Source of the DNA: 66-474 sp035281745
GTDB taxonomy: Bacteria; Pseudomonadota; Gammaproteobacteria; Xanthomonadales; Rhodanobacteraceae
DNA: 64,000 nt
Reading direction: 5' to 3'
NCBI GenBank assembly: GCA_035281745.1
Contig: DATEDI010000026.1
Span: 186,001-250,000, forward strand
Each line of letters opens with the position of its first letter. Position 1 is the stretch's first letter. Positions 25,590 through 34,836 of this stretch are shown here, piece after piece. Position numbers and translations under genes: made by a program. The notes beneath the pieces are model-generated. The model saw nothing but the letters and a program-made list of their open reading frames with translations, made no database searches and was not told the DNA's origin.

Positions 25590-28500
25590 ATGAGCTTCTC
25601 CAGCATCTTCATCCGCAGGCCGATCGCAACATCGCTGTTGATGGCGGCGGTGCTGCTGCTCGGCGTCATCGGTTACCAGGCATTGCCGGTTTCGGCGTTG
25701 CCGGAGATCGAGGCGCCGAGCCTCATCGTGACCACGCAGTACCCCGGCGCGAGCGCCACCACCATCGCGAACCTGGTGACGACGCCGCTGGAACAGCAGC
25801 TCGGCCAGATTTCCGGGCTGACGATGATGAGTTCGAACAGCGCCGCCGGCCTGTCGACCATCACCTTGCAGTTCGCGATGAACACCGACCTGGATGTCGC
25901 CGCGCAGGACGTGCAGTCGGCGCTGCGCACCGCACGCCTGCCCGGCAGCCTGCCCTATCCGCCGATCTACAAGCGGGTGAATCCGGCCGACGCACCGATC
26001 CTGACATTGGCGCTGACTTCGAAAAGCCTGCCGCTGCGCGACGTCAACAACTACGCCGATTCGATCCTGGCGCAGCGACTGGCGCAGGTGCCCGGCGTCG
26101 GACTGGTCTCGATCGCGGGCAACGTGCGCCCGGCGATCCGCGTGCAGGTCGACCCCGGCAAGCTCGCCAACCTCGGGCTGACCATGGAAGACGTGCGTTC
26201 GGCGCTGACGCAGGCCAACGTCAACGCCGCCAAGGGTTCCTTGAACGGCGCGGTGCAGACCTACGAGATCGGCACCAACGATCAGTTGCAGAGCGCGTCC
26301 GATTACGCCAGGACGATCATCGCGTACAAGAACGGTGCGCCGGTGAAGCTGTCGGATGTCGCCACCGTGATCGAGGGCGTCGAGAACGACCAGCTGGCGG
26401 CTTGGGCCAACGGCGAACCGGCGGTGCTGCTGGACATCCGCCGCCAGCCCGGCGCCAACATCATCAACACGGTCGATCAGATCGAGCAGACGCTGCCGTC
26501 GCTGCGCGCGGTGCTGCCGGCCGGCGTCCAGCTGTCGGTGTTCGCCGACCGCACCGTCACGATCCGCGCTTCGGTGCGCGACGTCGAGATAACCCTGCTG
26601 ATTGCGGTGGCGCTGGTGGTCGCGGTGATCTTCGTGTTCCTGCGCCGGCTGTGGGCCACGCTGATTCCGGCGGTCGCGGTGCCGCTGTCGCTGATGGGCA
26701 CGTTCGCGGTGATGGCGGCTGCGGGATTCTCGCTGGACAACCTGTCGCTGATGGCGTTGACGGTGGCCACCGGTTTCGTGGTGGACGACGCGATCGTGAT
26801 GATCGAGAACATCGTCCGCTACCTCGAACAGGGCAAGAGCGGTCGCGAGGCCGCGGAAATCGGTTCGCGCGAAATCGGTTTCACGGTGTTGTCGCTGACC
26901 GTTTCGCTGATCGCGGTGTTCCTGCCGCTGCTGCTGATGCCGGGTGTCACCGGGCGCCTGTTCCACGAGTTCGCGTGGGTGCTGACCATCGCGGTCGCGA
27001 TCTCGATGGGCGTGTCGCTGACGCTGACGCCGATGATGTGCGCGTACCTGCTGAAGCCCGGCTCGCTGCCGACCGGCGACGAGCAGGCGATGGAAAACCG
27101 CCGCGGCTTCTACGCGAAAATGATCGGCTGGTACGAGTGGTCGCTGGACTGGGTACTGGTGCACCGTCGCACCACCATCCTGATCGCGGCCGCATCGGTC
27201 GCGGTGACTGTGTTGCTGTACGTGATGATTCCCAAGGACCTGCTGCCGGAGCAGGACACCGGCCTGATCACCGGCGTGGTGCAGGCCGACAGCGACGTCG
27301 CGTTTCCCGCGATGGAGAAACACATCGAAGCCGTGACTGCGGCGCTCAGGCGCGATCCCGCGGTCGCGGGCGTCGCATCCTTCGTGGGTGCCGGCGCGGT
27401 CAATCCCACGCTCAACCAGGGCCAGGTCAGCATCGTGCTGAAGCCGCGTGGCGAGCGCGGCGGACTGGATGACGTGGTCGCCAACCTGCAACGCGACGTG
27501 GCCCACTTGCCGGGCGTGGCACTGTTCCTGAAACCGGTGCAGGACATCACCCTCGACACCACCGTGGCGCCCACCGAATACCAGTACGCGCTGTCGGAAA
27601 TCGACGCCCAGGATCTCGCCAAACATGCGCAGCGCGTGGTACAGGCCGTCAAGCAGTTGCCGGAACTGGCCGACGTGTCCGACAACCTTGCGATGAACGG
27701 GCGCGCGCTGAAGCTGGACATCGACCGCACCGTCGCCAGTCGTCTCGGCGTGCCGGTGCAGACCATCGACGACACCTTGTACGACGCCTACGGGCAGCGC
27801 CAGATCTCGACGATCTTCACCCAGCAGAACCAATACCGCGTGGTGCTGGAAGTGGCGCCGCAATTTCGCAACCGCTCCGATCTCATGAACATGCTGCGGG
27901 TGCGCTCGAACGGCGCCAGCGGCGCGTTGACCGGCAGCAACGCCACCAGCCTCGGCATGCTGAAGTCATCCAACTCTTCCACCGCGACCGGCATCGGCCA
28001 ATCCAACACCGGCATCCTGCTCGGCGGCGGCAACACCGTGCCGCTTTCCACGCTGGCCACCGCGACGGTCACCGATGCACCGCTGGTGATCGCGCACCAG
28101 AACCAGTTGCCCGCGGTGATCATTTCGTTCAACGTCGCACCGGGTTACTCGCTGTCGCAGGCGGTGGATGCGATCAACAGCGCCACGACGTCGCTGAACC
28201 TGCCGCCGCAGGTGCGCGCCGGTTTCATCGGCAAGGCCGCGGAATTTTCATCGTCGCTCGGGAGCGAGGTGCTGCTGCTGCTGGCCGCGATCGTGGTGAT
28301 CTACATCGTGCTGGGCGTGCTGTACGAAAGTTACATCCACCCCTTCACGATCCTGTCGACGCTGCCGCCGGCGGGCGTTGGCGCGTTGCTGGCGCTGATG
28401 ATCTTCGGGATGCCGCTTTCGGTGGACGGCATCGTCGGCATCGTGCTGCTGATCGGCATCGTGAAGAAGAACGCGATCATGATGATCGACTTCGCGATCA

Positions 28501-28808
28501 CCGCGCAGCGTCGCGGCATGAATTCGCACGACGCGATCCGCCGTGCCTGCCTGCTGCGTTTCCGTCCGATCATGATGACCACCTTCGCGGCGCTGTTCGG
28601 CGCGCTGCCACTGGCGCTCGGCAACGGCATCGGCGCGGAACTTCGGCGTCCGCTGGGGGTGGCGATCGTAGGCGGGCTGCTGCTGTCGCAACTGGTGACG
28701 CTGTACACCACCCCGGTGATCTATCTGTACATGGAACGCTTCAGCGACTGGGTGCGGGTGCGCACGAGACGCCAGTCTGTCGAGCTGGCTTCCGAGAGCG
28801 CGAAGTGA
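25590..28808 (+). CDS. RND efflux permease, MdtB-like
   Basis: This is an inner-membrane proton-driven exporter of 1072 residues with twelve membrane segments and two large periplasmic loops. It starts MSFSSIFIRRPIATSLLMAA as do other HAE1-type pumps, and TM4 has the paired Asp residues of the proton relay (GFVVDDAIVMIENI). Its repeat of this theme in the second half ends with GIVKKNAIMMIDFA. Pairing with the next permease resembles the MdtBC heteromeric design, where the two proteins form one trimer. A glycine/serine-rich insert of about 45 residues around 770-817 (SGALTGSNATSLGMLKSS and on) sits in the second periplasmic loop and is unusual. Confidence 0.9.
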   Translation: MSFSSIFIRRPIATSLLMAAVLLLGVIGYQALPVSALPEIEAPSLIVTTQYPGASATTIANLVTTPLEQQLGQISGLTMMSSNSAAGLSTITLQFAMNTDLDVAAQDVQSALRTARLPGSLPYPPIYKRVNPADAPILTLALTSKSLPLRDVNNYADSILAQRLAQVPGVGLVSIAGNVRPAIRVQVDPGKLANLGLTMEDVRSALTQANVNAAKGSLNGAVQTYEIGTNDQLQSASDYARTIIAYKNGAPVKLSDVATVIEGVENDQLAAWANGEPAVLLDIRRQPGANIINTVDQIEQTLPSLRAVLPAGVQLSVFADRTVTIRASVRDVEITLLIAVALVVAVIFVFLRRLWATLIPAVAVPLSLMGTFAVMAAAGFSLDNLSLMALTVATGFVVDDAIVMIENIVRYLEQGKSGREAAEIGSREIGFTVLSLTVSLIAVFLPLLLMPGVTGRLFHEFAWVLTIAVAISMGVSLTLTPMMCAYLLKPGSLPTGDEQAMENRRGFYAKMIGWYEWSLDWVLVHRRTTILIAAASVAVTVLLYVMIPKDLLPEQDTGLITGVVQADSDVAFPAMEKHIEAVTAALRRDPAVAGVASFVGAGAVNPTLNQGQVSIVLKPRGERGGLDDVVANLQRDVAHLPGVALFLKPVQDITLDTTVAPTEYQYALSEIDAQDLAKHAQRVVQAVKQLPELADVSDNLAMNGRALKLDIDRTVASRLGVPVQTIDDTLYDAYGQRQISTIFTQQNQYRVVLEVAPQFRNRSDLMNMLRVRSNGASGALTGSNATSLGMLKSSNSSTATGIGQSNTGILLGGGNTVPLSTLATATVTDAPLVIAHQNQLPAVIISFNVAPGYSLSQAVDAINSATTSLNLPPQVRAGFIGKAAEFSSSLGSEVLLLLAAIVVIYIVLGVLYESYIHPFTILSTLPPAGVGALLALMIFGMPLSVDGIVGIVLLIGIVKKNAIMMIDFAITAQRRGMNSHDAIRRACLLRFRPIMMTTFAALFGALPLALGNGIGAELRRPLGVAIVGGLLLSQLVTLYTTPVIYLYMERFSDWVRVRTRRQSVELASESAK

Positions 28809-28845
28809 GCCATTTTCGATGATCCCCTTCTCGCCTGAGGTTGCC

Positions 28846-29004
28846 CTGCTTTTCCCCTTCCCCTCCAGGAGAGGCGGAGCGAAGCAACCGCGCGTGCAGC
28901 GCGAATCCGAAGGGGCGGGCGAGGGGTCGGAATCGCGCTGGACCAACCGTTGGGCGAGACGCGTACCCTCACCCCCCTCCCCTCTCCCGGAGGGAGAGCG
29001 GAGC
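28846..29004. repeat. Family A palindromic element between the two RND permease genes
   Basis: The left arm has CCCCTTCCCCTCCAGGAGAGG and GGGGCGGGCGAGGGGTC. The right arm has GTACCCTCACCCCCCTCCCC and CTCTCCCGGAGGGAGAG. It fills the 204-base gap and ends nine bases before the ATG at 29013. The ribosome binding site of the second permease must be taken from the repeat end (GGGAGAGCGGAGC). Confidence 0.8.
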
Positions 29005-29012
29005 AAAATGCC

Positions 29013-32000
29013 ATGAACATCTCCGCGCCCTTCGTCAAACGCCCCATCGGCACCTCGTTGCTGGCGGCCGGCGTGCTCGCGATCGGTGTGCTGTGCTACA
29101 CGCTGCTCGGCATCAGCGCGCTGCCGCAGTTCACGATTCCGGTGATCTGGGTGTCCGCCGGCCAGTCGGGAGCCAGCGCCACCACCATGGCCTCCACCGT
29201 GGCGGCACCGCTGGAACGCCATCTCGGTCAGATTCCGGGCATCGAGATGATGAATTCACGCAGCTCCGATGGCAACGCGGTGGTGATCCTGTTCTTCGAT
29301 TCCGGGGTGGACGTCAACCATGCCGCACAGCAGGTGGATGCCGCGATCAATGCCGCGGTGCCCGATTTGCCGAGCGGGCTGCAGATGCCGCAGTGGCACA
29401 AGGCCAACCCCAACGATGACCCGGTGATCTCGCTGGCATTGACCTCGAATACCCAGCCGATGTCGGAGTTGTTCGACGCCGCCAACACGCTGCTGCAGCC
29501 ACCCCTCAGCCAGTTGCCGGGCGTTTCCTCGGTGGACGTGTCGGGCAGTTCTCAGCCGGGCGTGCGGGTGGACGTGGACCTGCACAAGCTGGATGCATTG
29601 GGTCTTTCGACCAATGACATCCGCAATGCGATCACCGCGGCCAACGTGACCTCGCCGCAGGGCTTCCTCAGCAACGGCGAGATTTCGACCGCGATCATCG
29701 CCAATGACCAGTTGCATGCGGCCGAGGAGTTCGCGGATCTCGTGATCGCCAGCCACGATGGCGCGCCGGTTTATCTTCGCGATGTCGCGAACGTCTACCA
29801 GGGCGCGCAGGACCAGTTCCAGGCGGCCTACTTCAACGGCAAGCCGGCGATCATGCTGCAGATCTACAAGCGCCCGGACGCCAACGTGCTGAAGACGGTG
29901 GACAGCGTCAAGGACGAGCTGGCGCGGCTGGCCGCGGTGCTGCCCCCCGGCACCCGGCTCACGCCCTATTACGACAGCACGCCCACCATCCGCGATTCGA
30001 TCAACGACGTGCAGATCACGCTTCTGATCAGCCTTGCCATGGTGATCCTGACGATGTCGGTGTTCCTGCGCCGGCTGGCGCCCACGCTGATCGCGTCGGC
30101 GGCGGTGCCGCTTTCATTGTGCGGCGCCTTCATCGTGATGTTCGCCATGGACTACACGCTGGACAACCTGTCGCTGCTGGCGCTGGTGATCGCGCTGACG
30201 TTCGTGGTGGATGACGCGATCGTGGTGATCGAGAACATCATCCGACACCTCGACGAAGGCAAGTCGCGGCTGCAGGCGGCGCTGGAAGGCGCCCGCGAAA
30301 TCGGCTTCACCATCGTCGCGATCACCGCCTCGCTGATTGCCGTATTCAGCCCGATCCTGTTCGCGCCCGGGATGATCGGCGTGTTCTTTCGCGAATTCAC
30401 GGTCACGCTGGTCGCGGCGATCTTCGTGTCGATGCTGGTGTCGCTCACGTTGACGCCGGCGCTGTGCGGCCGTTTCCTGAGCCACCATGCGGAAACGGAA
30501 CACGGACCATCCCTGCTTTCGCGCATCCTCGACCGCTTCCACGCGGGCATGTTGCGGGCCTACACCGTGACCCTGGACTGGACGCTGCACAGGCATCCGC
30601 GGCTGATGGCCTGGTCGCCGTTGCTGCTGCTGGGGCTCACCATCTTCCTGTTCACCAAAGTATCGGCCACCAACTTTCCGCCGCAGGACAGCGGCCTGAT
30701 CTGGGGACGTGCCAGCGGCAGCACCACGATGTCGTTCACCGACGTCGAGGCGCGCACCAAGATGCTGATGCAAATGATCCAGTCGGATCCCTCGGTCGAA
30801 TATGTCGGTGCGTCGATCGGTACCGGACGACGCGGCGCCAGCGGATGGTTCAGCATCCAGTTGAAGCCCCGCGACGAAGGCCGGCGCGATTCCACCCAGC
30901 AGGTGGTGGCGCGACTTTCGGCCAAGGCCGCGCAATATCCGGATCTCGACGTGCGTTTCCGGCCCCACGAGGATTTGCCGAGCGGTGGCGGCGGTACCAG
31001 CCAGGGCGCGCAGTACAGCGTGAACCTGCAGAGCAACAGCGCAACGGAACTTGAAGAGTGGCTGCCGAAGCTGCAGGTGCAATTGCAGAAGAACCCGATG
31101 TTCCGTGACGTCGGCACCGATCTCGACGAGGGCACGCTGCTGCAAAACATGGTGGTCGATCGCGCCAAGGCCGCGCGCCTCGGCATATCGATGGCGGCGG
31201 TGGACGACGCACTGTACAACGCATTCGGCCAGCGCCCGATTTCGACGATCTATTCGGACACCAACAATTACCAGGTCGTGCTGACGGCACTGCCGGAGCA
31301 GACCGCCTCGCCCGCGGCACTGAACACGCTTCGGGTGCGCTCGACCAGCGGCCAGATGATTCCCATCAGTGCGATCGCGCACCAGGAGGCCGGTGTCGCG
31401 CCCGCCCAAATCATGCACCTCAACCAGATGACCAGCATGTCGCTCAGCTTCAACCTTGCGCCCGGCAGCAACCTGGGCGAGGCGACGCAGCAGATTCGCA
31501 AGACGATTTCCGACATGCGCATGCCGGGCGACATCACGCTGGGTTTCGGCGACTTCTTCCGGCGCTTCGAGGAACAACAACAGGCGATGCCGCTGCTGCT
31601 GCTCGGCGCGATCGTCGCGGTGTATCTCGTGCTCGGCATCCTGTACGAAAACCTGGTGCACCCCATCACCATCCTCTCCACCCTGCCCGCCGCGGGCGTG
31701 GGTGCGTTGCTGGCGCTGATCGTGACCAACACGCCGATGTCGATCGTGGCGATGATGGCGTTGATCCTGCTGATCGGCCTGGTCAAGAAAAACGCGATCA
31801 TGATGATCGACTTCGCGGTGGTGGCCGAGCGCGAGGGCCGCACGCCGCTGGACGCCGTGCGCGAGGCGTGCCTCGTGCGCTTTCGGCCCATCATGATGAC
31901 GACGATGGTCGCGATCCTGGCCTCGGTGCCGCTGGTGGTAGGCATCGGTACCGGCGCGGACCTGCGGCGCCCGCTCGGCATCGCGATGATGGGCGGCCTG

Positions 32001-32132
32001 ATCTTCTCGCAGAGCCTGACGCTGCTTTCGACGCCAGCGATCTATCTGGTGTTCGGCACCTGGGCGCGCCGGCGGCGCGAGCGCAAGGCGCAGCGCAAGC
32101 TCAAGCACAAGGCGGCCACGCAACAAGCGTGA
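29013..32132 (+). CDS. RND efflux permease, MdtC-like
   Basis: The second RND permease of the set, 1039 residues, starts MNISAPFVKRPIGTSLLAAG. TM4 has TFVVDDAIVVIENIIRHLDE with both proton-relay Asp residues, and the C-terminal half has GLVKKNAIMMIDFAVVAERE. It and the gene upstream resemble MdtC and MdtB. The pump probably exports bile-salt-like compounds, novobiocin or related amphiphiles by analogy, though substrates cannot be read from the sequence. The ATG at 29013 is chosen because the open frame upstream is family A repeat. No outer-membrane factor follows, so a channel from elsewhere is needed. Confidence 0.9.
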   Translation: MNISAPFVKRPIGTSLLAAGVLAIGVLCYTLLGISALPQFTIPVIWVSAGQSGASATTMASTVAAPLERHLGQIPGIEMMNSRSSDGNAVVILFFDSGVDVNHAAQQVDAAINAAVPDLPSGLQMPQWHKANPNDDPVISLALTSNTQPMSELFDAANTLLQPPLSQLPGVSSVDVSGSSQPGVRVDVDLHKLDALGLSTNDIRNAITAANVTSPQGFLSNGEISTAIIANDQLHAAEEFADLVIASHDGAPVYLRDVANVYQGAQDQFQAAYFNGKPAIMLQIYKRPDANVLKTVDSVKDELARLAAVLPPGTRLTPYYDSTPTIRDSINDVQITLLISLAMVILTMSVFLRRLAPTLIASAAVPLSLCGAFIVMFAMDYTLDNLSLLALVIALTFVVDDAIVVIENIIRHLDEGKSRLQAALEGAREIGFTIVAITASLIAVFSPILFAPGMIGVFFREFTVTLVAAIFVSMLVSLTLTPALCGRFLSHHAETEHGPSLLSRILDRFHAGMLRAYTVTLDWTLHRHPRLMAWSPLLLLGLTIFLFTKVSATNFPPQDSGLIWGRASGSTTMSFTDVEARTKMLMQMIQSDPSVEYVGASIGTGRRGASGWFSIQLKPRDEGRRDSTQQVVARLSAKAAQYPDLDVRFRPHEDLPSGGGGTSQGAQYSVNLQSNSATELEEWLPKLQVQLQKNPMFRDVGTDLDEGTLLQNMVVDRAKAARLGISMAAVDDALYNAFGQRPISTIYSDTNNYQVVLTALPEQTASPAALNTLRVRSTSGQMIPISAIAHQEAGVAPAQIMHLNQMTSMSLSFNLAPGSNLGEATQQIRKTISDMRMPGDITLGFGDFFRRFEEQQQAMPLLLLGAIVAVYLVLGILYENLVHPITILSTLPAAGVGALLALIVTNTPMSIVAMMALILLIGLVKKNAIMMIDFAVVAEREGRTPLDAVREACLVRFRPIMMTTMVAILASVPLVVGIGTGADLRRPLGIAMMGGLIFSQSLTLLSTPAIYLVFGTWARRRRERKAQRKLKHKAATQQA

Positions 32133-32251
32133 GCGGAACGCGGGAAAAATCCGGAATCCGGGTCATTTTGACGCTCGCGGATGCACGAGCGGCGCGCCCG
32201 CAGCGGCCGTTACAATCGGGCGTTCGCGAAATGCCGCTGGATGTGCGACTG

Positions 32252-33109
32252 ATGCCTGAATCTTCCGAAACCACGAGTCACGAGTTCCGAACCATCGCCT
32301 TCATCGGCGGCGGCAACATGGCGCGCAGCCTGATCGGTGCGCAACGCGCGCGCGGCGTGCCGCCCGCGTCGATCCGCGTCGCCGAACCGCGCGCCGAAAC
32401 ACGCGAAGCGCTGGCACGCGAATTCGATGTTCCGGTATTCACCGACAATGCCGAAGCCGCCGCGGGCGCGGATTGCGTGGTGCTGGCGGTGAAACCGCAG
32501 GTGATGCACGAAGTCTGCGCCGGACTCGCCGCATCGTTGCGCGCGTCGAATCCGCTGATCATTTCCATTGCCGCCGGCATCCGCATCGCGCAGATCGAGC
32601 GCCTGCTGGGCGGACAACACGCGATCGTGCGCTGCATGCCCAATACGCCGGCGCTGGTCGGCGCGGGCGCGAGCGGTCTGTGCGCCAATCGCAACGTGGA
32701 TGCCGACCAGCACGCATGGGCGGAACGCCTGCTCGGGGCCGCCGGCATCGTGCGCTGGATCGAGGACGAAGTCCAGATGGACACTGTGACGGCGGTGTCC
32801 GGTTCCGGACCCGCGTATTTCTTCCTGCTGGTCGAAGCCATGGAAGATGCCGCGGTGCAGCTCGGGCTGCCGCGCGACACCGCGCGCGCATTGGCCGCGC
32901 AAACCTGCCTCGGCGCCGGTCACATGCTGGCGGATGGCAACGAAACCGCGGCGGTCCTTCGCCAGCGCGTCACCTCGCCGCATGGCACCACCGCTGCCGC
33001 GCTGGATGTGTTCGAGCACGGCGGCTTTCGCGCACTCGTCGCGCAGGCACTGGCGGCCGCGAGCCAGCGCGGTGCGGAGATGTCCGCGGAACTGGATACC
33101 GGCGCATGA
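32252..33109 (+). CDS. proC: Pyrroline-5-carboxylate reductase
   Basis: ProC makes proline from pyrroline-5-carboxylate with NADPH. The 285 residues have the dinucleotide-binding motif IAFIGGGNMA near the start, AVKPQVM in the middle, VRCMPNTPALVGAG for the catalytic region, and the C-terminal signature AVSGSGPAYFFLLVEAM. An in-frame ATG at 32231 would add seven residues. A TACAAT at 32211-32216 could be a -10 box, without a clear -35. The stop overlaps the next gene. Confidence 0.95.
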   Translation: MPESSETTSHEFRTIAFIGGGNMARSLIGAQRARGVPPASIRVAEPRAETREALAREFDVPVFTDNAEAAAGADCVVLAVKPQVMHEVCAGLAASLRASNPLIISIAAGIRIAQIERLLGGQHAIVRCMPNTPALVGAGASGLCANRNVDADQHAWAERLLGAAGIVRWIEDEVQMDTVTAVSGSGPAYFFLLVEAMEDAAVQLGLPRDTARALAAQTCLGAGHMLADGNETAAVLRQRVTSPHGTTAAALDVFEHGGFRALVAQALAAASQRGAEMSAELDTGA

Positions 33110-33675
33110 TGTACCTCGCCAATGCAGCTGCCCTTTTGATCCAGTTCGCGTTCGGCTGCGCGGTTGCGCTGTTCGTGTTCCGCCTGCTGGCGGAAGCGGT
33201 ACGGGCGGATTTCTACAACCCGATCTGCCAGTTTCTTTACCGCGCCACCAACCCGGTGCTCACGCCGCTGCGCCGCGTGATCCCGACCTGGCGGCACATC
33301 AACCTCGCCGCGCTGCTGATCGCATGGACGCTGGAAGTCATCAAGAATGTCCTGCTGATCTTCGTGGCGGCGGACTTCTGGACCAGTGGCGTGGGCGCGT
33401 TGGTGTTGGGCATCGCCGACCTGCTCAACTTTTTCATGTTCACTTACCTGATCATGATTTTTGCGTGGGCGTTGCTCTCCTACGTCAACGTCGATGCACG
33501 CAATCCGGTGGTGCCGTTGCTCGGCAAGATCGTCGATCCGATCCTCAAACCCTTTCGCCGCATCCTGCCGCTGATCGGCGGGTTCGATCTGTCGCCGGTG
33601 CTGGCGATCCTGGTGATCCTGCTGATCCAGACGGTGGTGGTGGCGTGGCTGATGAACGTCGGGCACACGATTTGA
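33106..33675 (+). CDS. YggT family membrane protein
   Basis: This 189-residue protein has two copies of the YggT domain. Each has two hydrophobic segments and a short sequence with NPxxxPLR: residues about 40-55 (RATNPVLTPLRRVIP) and about 135-150 (PILKPFRRILP). The ATG at 33106 overlaps the proC stop by four bases, so it is likely co-translated with proC, the usual gene pairing. The family is linked to osmotic shock tolerance and cell division proteins in some bacteria, but its exact role is unsettled. Confidence 0.92.
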   Translation: MMYLANAAALLIQFAFGCAVALFVFRLLAEAVRADFYNPICQFLYRATNPVLTPLRRVIPTWRHINLAALLIAWTLEVIKNVLLIFVAADFWTSGVGALVLGIADLLNFFMFTYLIMIFAWALLSYVNVDARNPVVPLLGKIVDPILKPFRRILPLIGGFDLSPVLAILVILLIQTVVVAWLMNVGHTI

Positions 33676-33722
33676 TGCCGCAGCCCATGCGCCGGGTGGG
33701 CTCTCTCGGTTGATGCGAGTAT

Positions 33723-33810
33723 GTAGGTTGGCTGACGCCGGTTTCATCGGCGGAAGCCCAACGAATGCTTGCGACCACGTTGGGCTTCACTGCGTTCAGC
33801 CCAACCTACC
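33723..33810. repeat. Family C palindromic repeat after yggT
   Basis: GTAGGTTGGCTGACGCCGG at the left end is matched by GTTCAGCCCAACCTACC at the right end. Inner arms are GAAGCCCAACGAA and TTGGGCTTC. It sits in a gap between convergent genes (yggT and the BtuF-like gene) and may act as a transcription barrier. Confidence 0.8.
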
Positions 33811-33838
33811 AACGCCGTCATCGTCTGCGCCTCGATGC

Positions 33839-33883
33839 GTAGGTTTGGCTGACGCCAGATCCATCGGGGCCAGCCAACCTGCC
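33839..33883. repeat. Family C palindromic repeat, short adjacent copy
   Basis: GTAGGTTTGGCTGACGCC is matched by GGCCAGCCAACCTGCC. It is a shorter hairpin immediately after the copy at 33723-33810, in the same convergent gap. Confidence 0.7.
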
Positions 33884-33908
33884 AATGCGGTGACCGTTTC
33901 CGCTGCCG

Positions 33909-34709
33909 TCAGTGCCCGCCGAGCGCCCAACGTGCGATCACGGCGTGCAACGCGTCGAGGCCATCGGTGAGTGCGGCGGGGCCGGGTTGCAGGATGATCG
34001 GTGACTTGATTTCGTGGAGTTCGCCGTTGCGCACGGCCGGAATCGCGTCCCAGCCCGGCCGTGCGGCGACGCTGGCGGGCTGGAACTTCTTGCCGCACCA
34101 CGAGGCGAGCATGATGTCCGGCTGGCGCGAAACCACTTCCGCGGGATCGGCAAGGATGCGGTGTTTCGCCAGCGACTGCTCCGCGCGTTCGGGAAACACG
34201 TCTTCGCCACCGGCGAGGCGGATCAGTTCCGCCACCCAACGGATGCCGGTGATCGGCGGATCGTCCCACTCCTCGAAGTACACGCGCGGATGCCTCGGAA
34301 GCGCTGCGCCCGATGCGCGCACGCGCTCGACGTGCGCCTCGAGTTCACGCGCGTACACTTCGACCTTCTCCGCCGCCCCCACCAGCGCGCCAAGTCGACG
34401 GACATAGGCGAGGATCCCGGCCACGGAACGGTGGTTGCTGATCCACACCTCGACGCCGGCCTTGATCAACTCTCGCGCGATGTCGGCCTGGATATCGGAA
34501 AACCCGATCGCCATGTCGGGCTTGAGATCGAGGATGCGCTCGATCTTGGCGCTGGTGAAGGCCGAGACCTTGGGCTTCTCTTTGCGCGCGCGCGGCGGCC
34601 GCACCGTGAACCCGGAAATGCCGACGATGCGGTCCTGTTCGCCGAGCGCGTACAAGACTTCCGTCGGTTCTTCGGTGAGACAGACTATGCGGCGTGGCCC
34701 GTACGACAT
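33909..34709 (-). CDS. Periplasmic-binding-fold protein, cobalamin (BtuF)-like, without a signal peptide
   Basis: This 266-residue protein resembles BtuF/FepB-type vitamin B12 and iron-siderophore binding proteins. It opens with RRIVCLTEEPTEVLYALGEQ, the first strand-helix of the fold. It also has GISGFTVRP, LDLKPDMAIGFSDIQADIA, and the conserved RWVAELIRLAGGED. The start at 34709 gives the fold beginning directly at residue 5, with no signal sequence or lipobox. The open frame upstream overlaps repeats and pdxH and has no leader either. No transporter genes lie beside it. It may be a cytoplasmic B12-handling or enzyme-like member of the family; this is a guess. Confidence 0.78.
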   Translation of the reverse strand: MSYGPRRIVCLTEEPTEVLYALGEQDRIVGISGFTVRPPRARKEKPKVSAFTSAKIERILDLKPDMAIGFSDIQADIARELIKAGVEVWISNHRSVAGILAYVRRLGALVGAAEKVEVYARELEAHVERVRASGAALPRHPRVYFEEWDDPPITGIRWVAELIRLAGGEDVFPERAEQSLAKHRILADPAEVVSRQPDIMLASWCGKKFQPASVAARPGWDAIPAVRNGELHEIKSPIILQPGPAALTDGLDALHAVIARWALGGH

Positions 34710-34836
34710 ACAGATTTCCACAGGATCCCGTGCAAACCGTCCCTGGTGCCTGGCGCCAGCCACGCCTTCCCTGGCGCGGCGCTCGCTGTCGCGAAATGCG
34801 CTCGGCATCTCGCGACCATACCGGCTCGCCCTCCGC

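Noticed and set aside
28819..29016. Small open frames in the gap between the RND permeases
   Set aside because: They are translations of the family A palindrome and have no start signals or resemblance to proteins.
25524..32126. Two long minus-strand open frames (779 and 670 codons) opposite the MdtBC-like genes
   Set aside because: They have the His/Arg/Gln-rich composition of antisense frames in high-GC genes and no domain that I recognise.
32168..32216. TTGACG and TACAAT upstream of proC as a -35/-10 pair
   Set aside because: The spacing is 37 bases, far from the usual 16-18. Only the TACAAT could serve as a -10 box.
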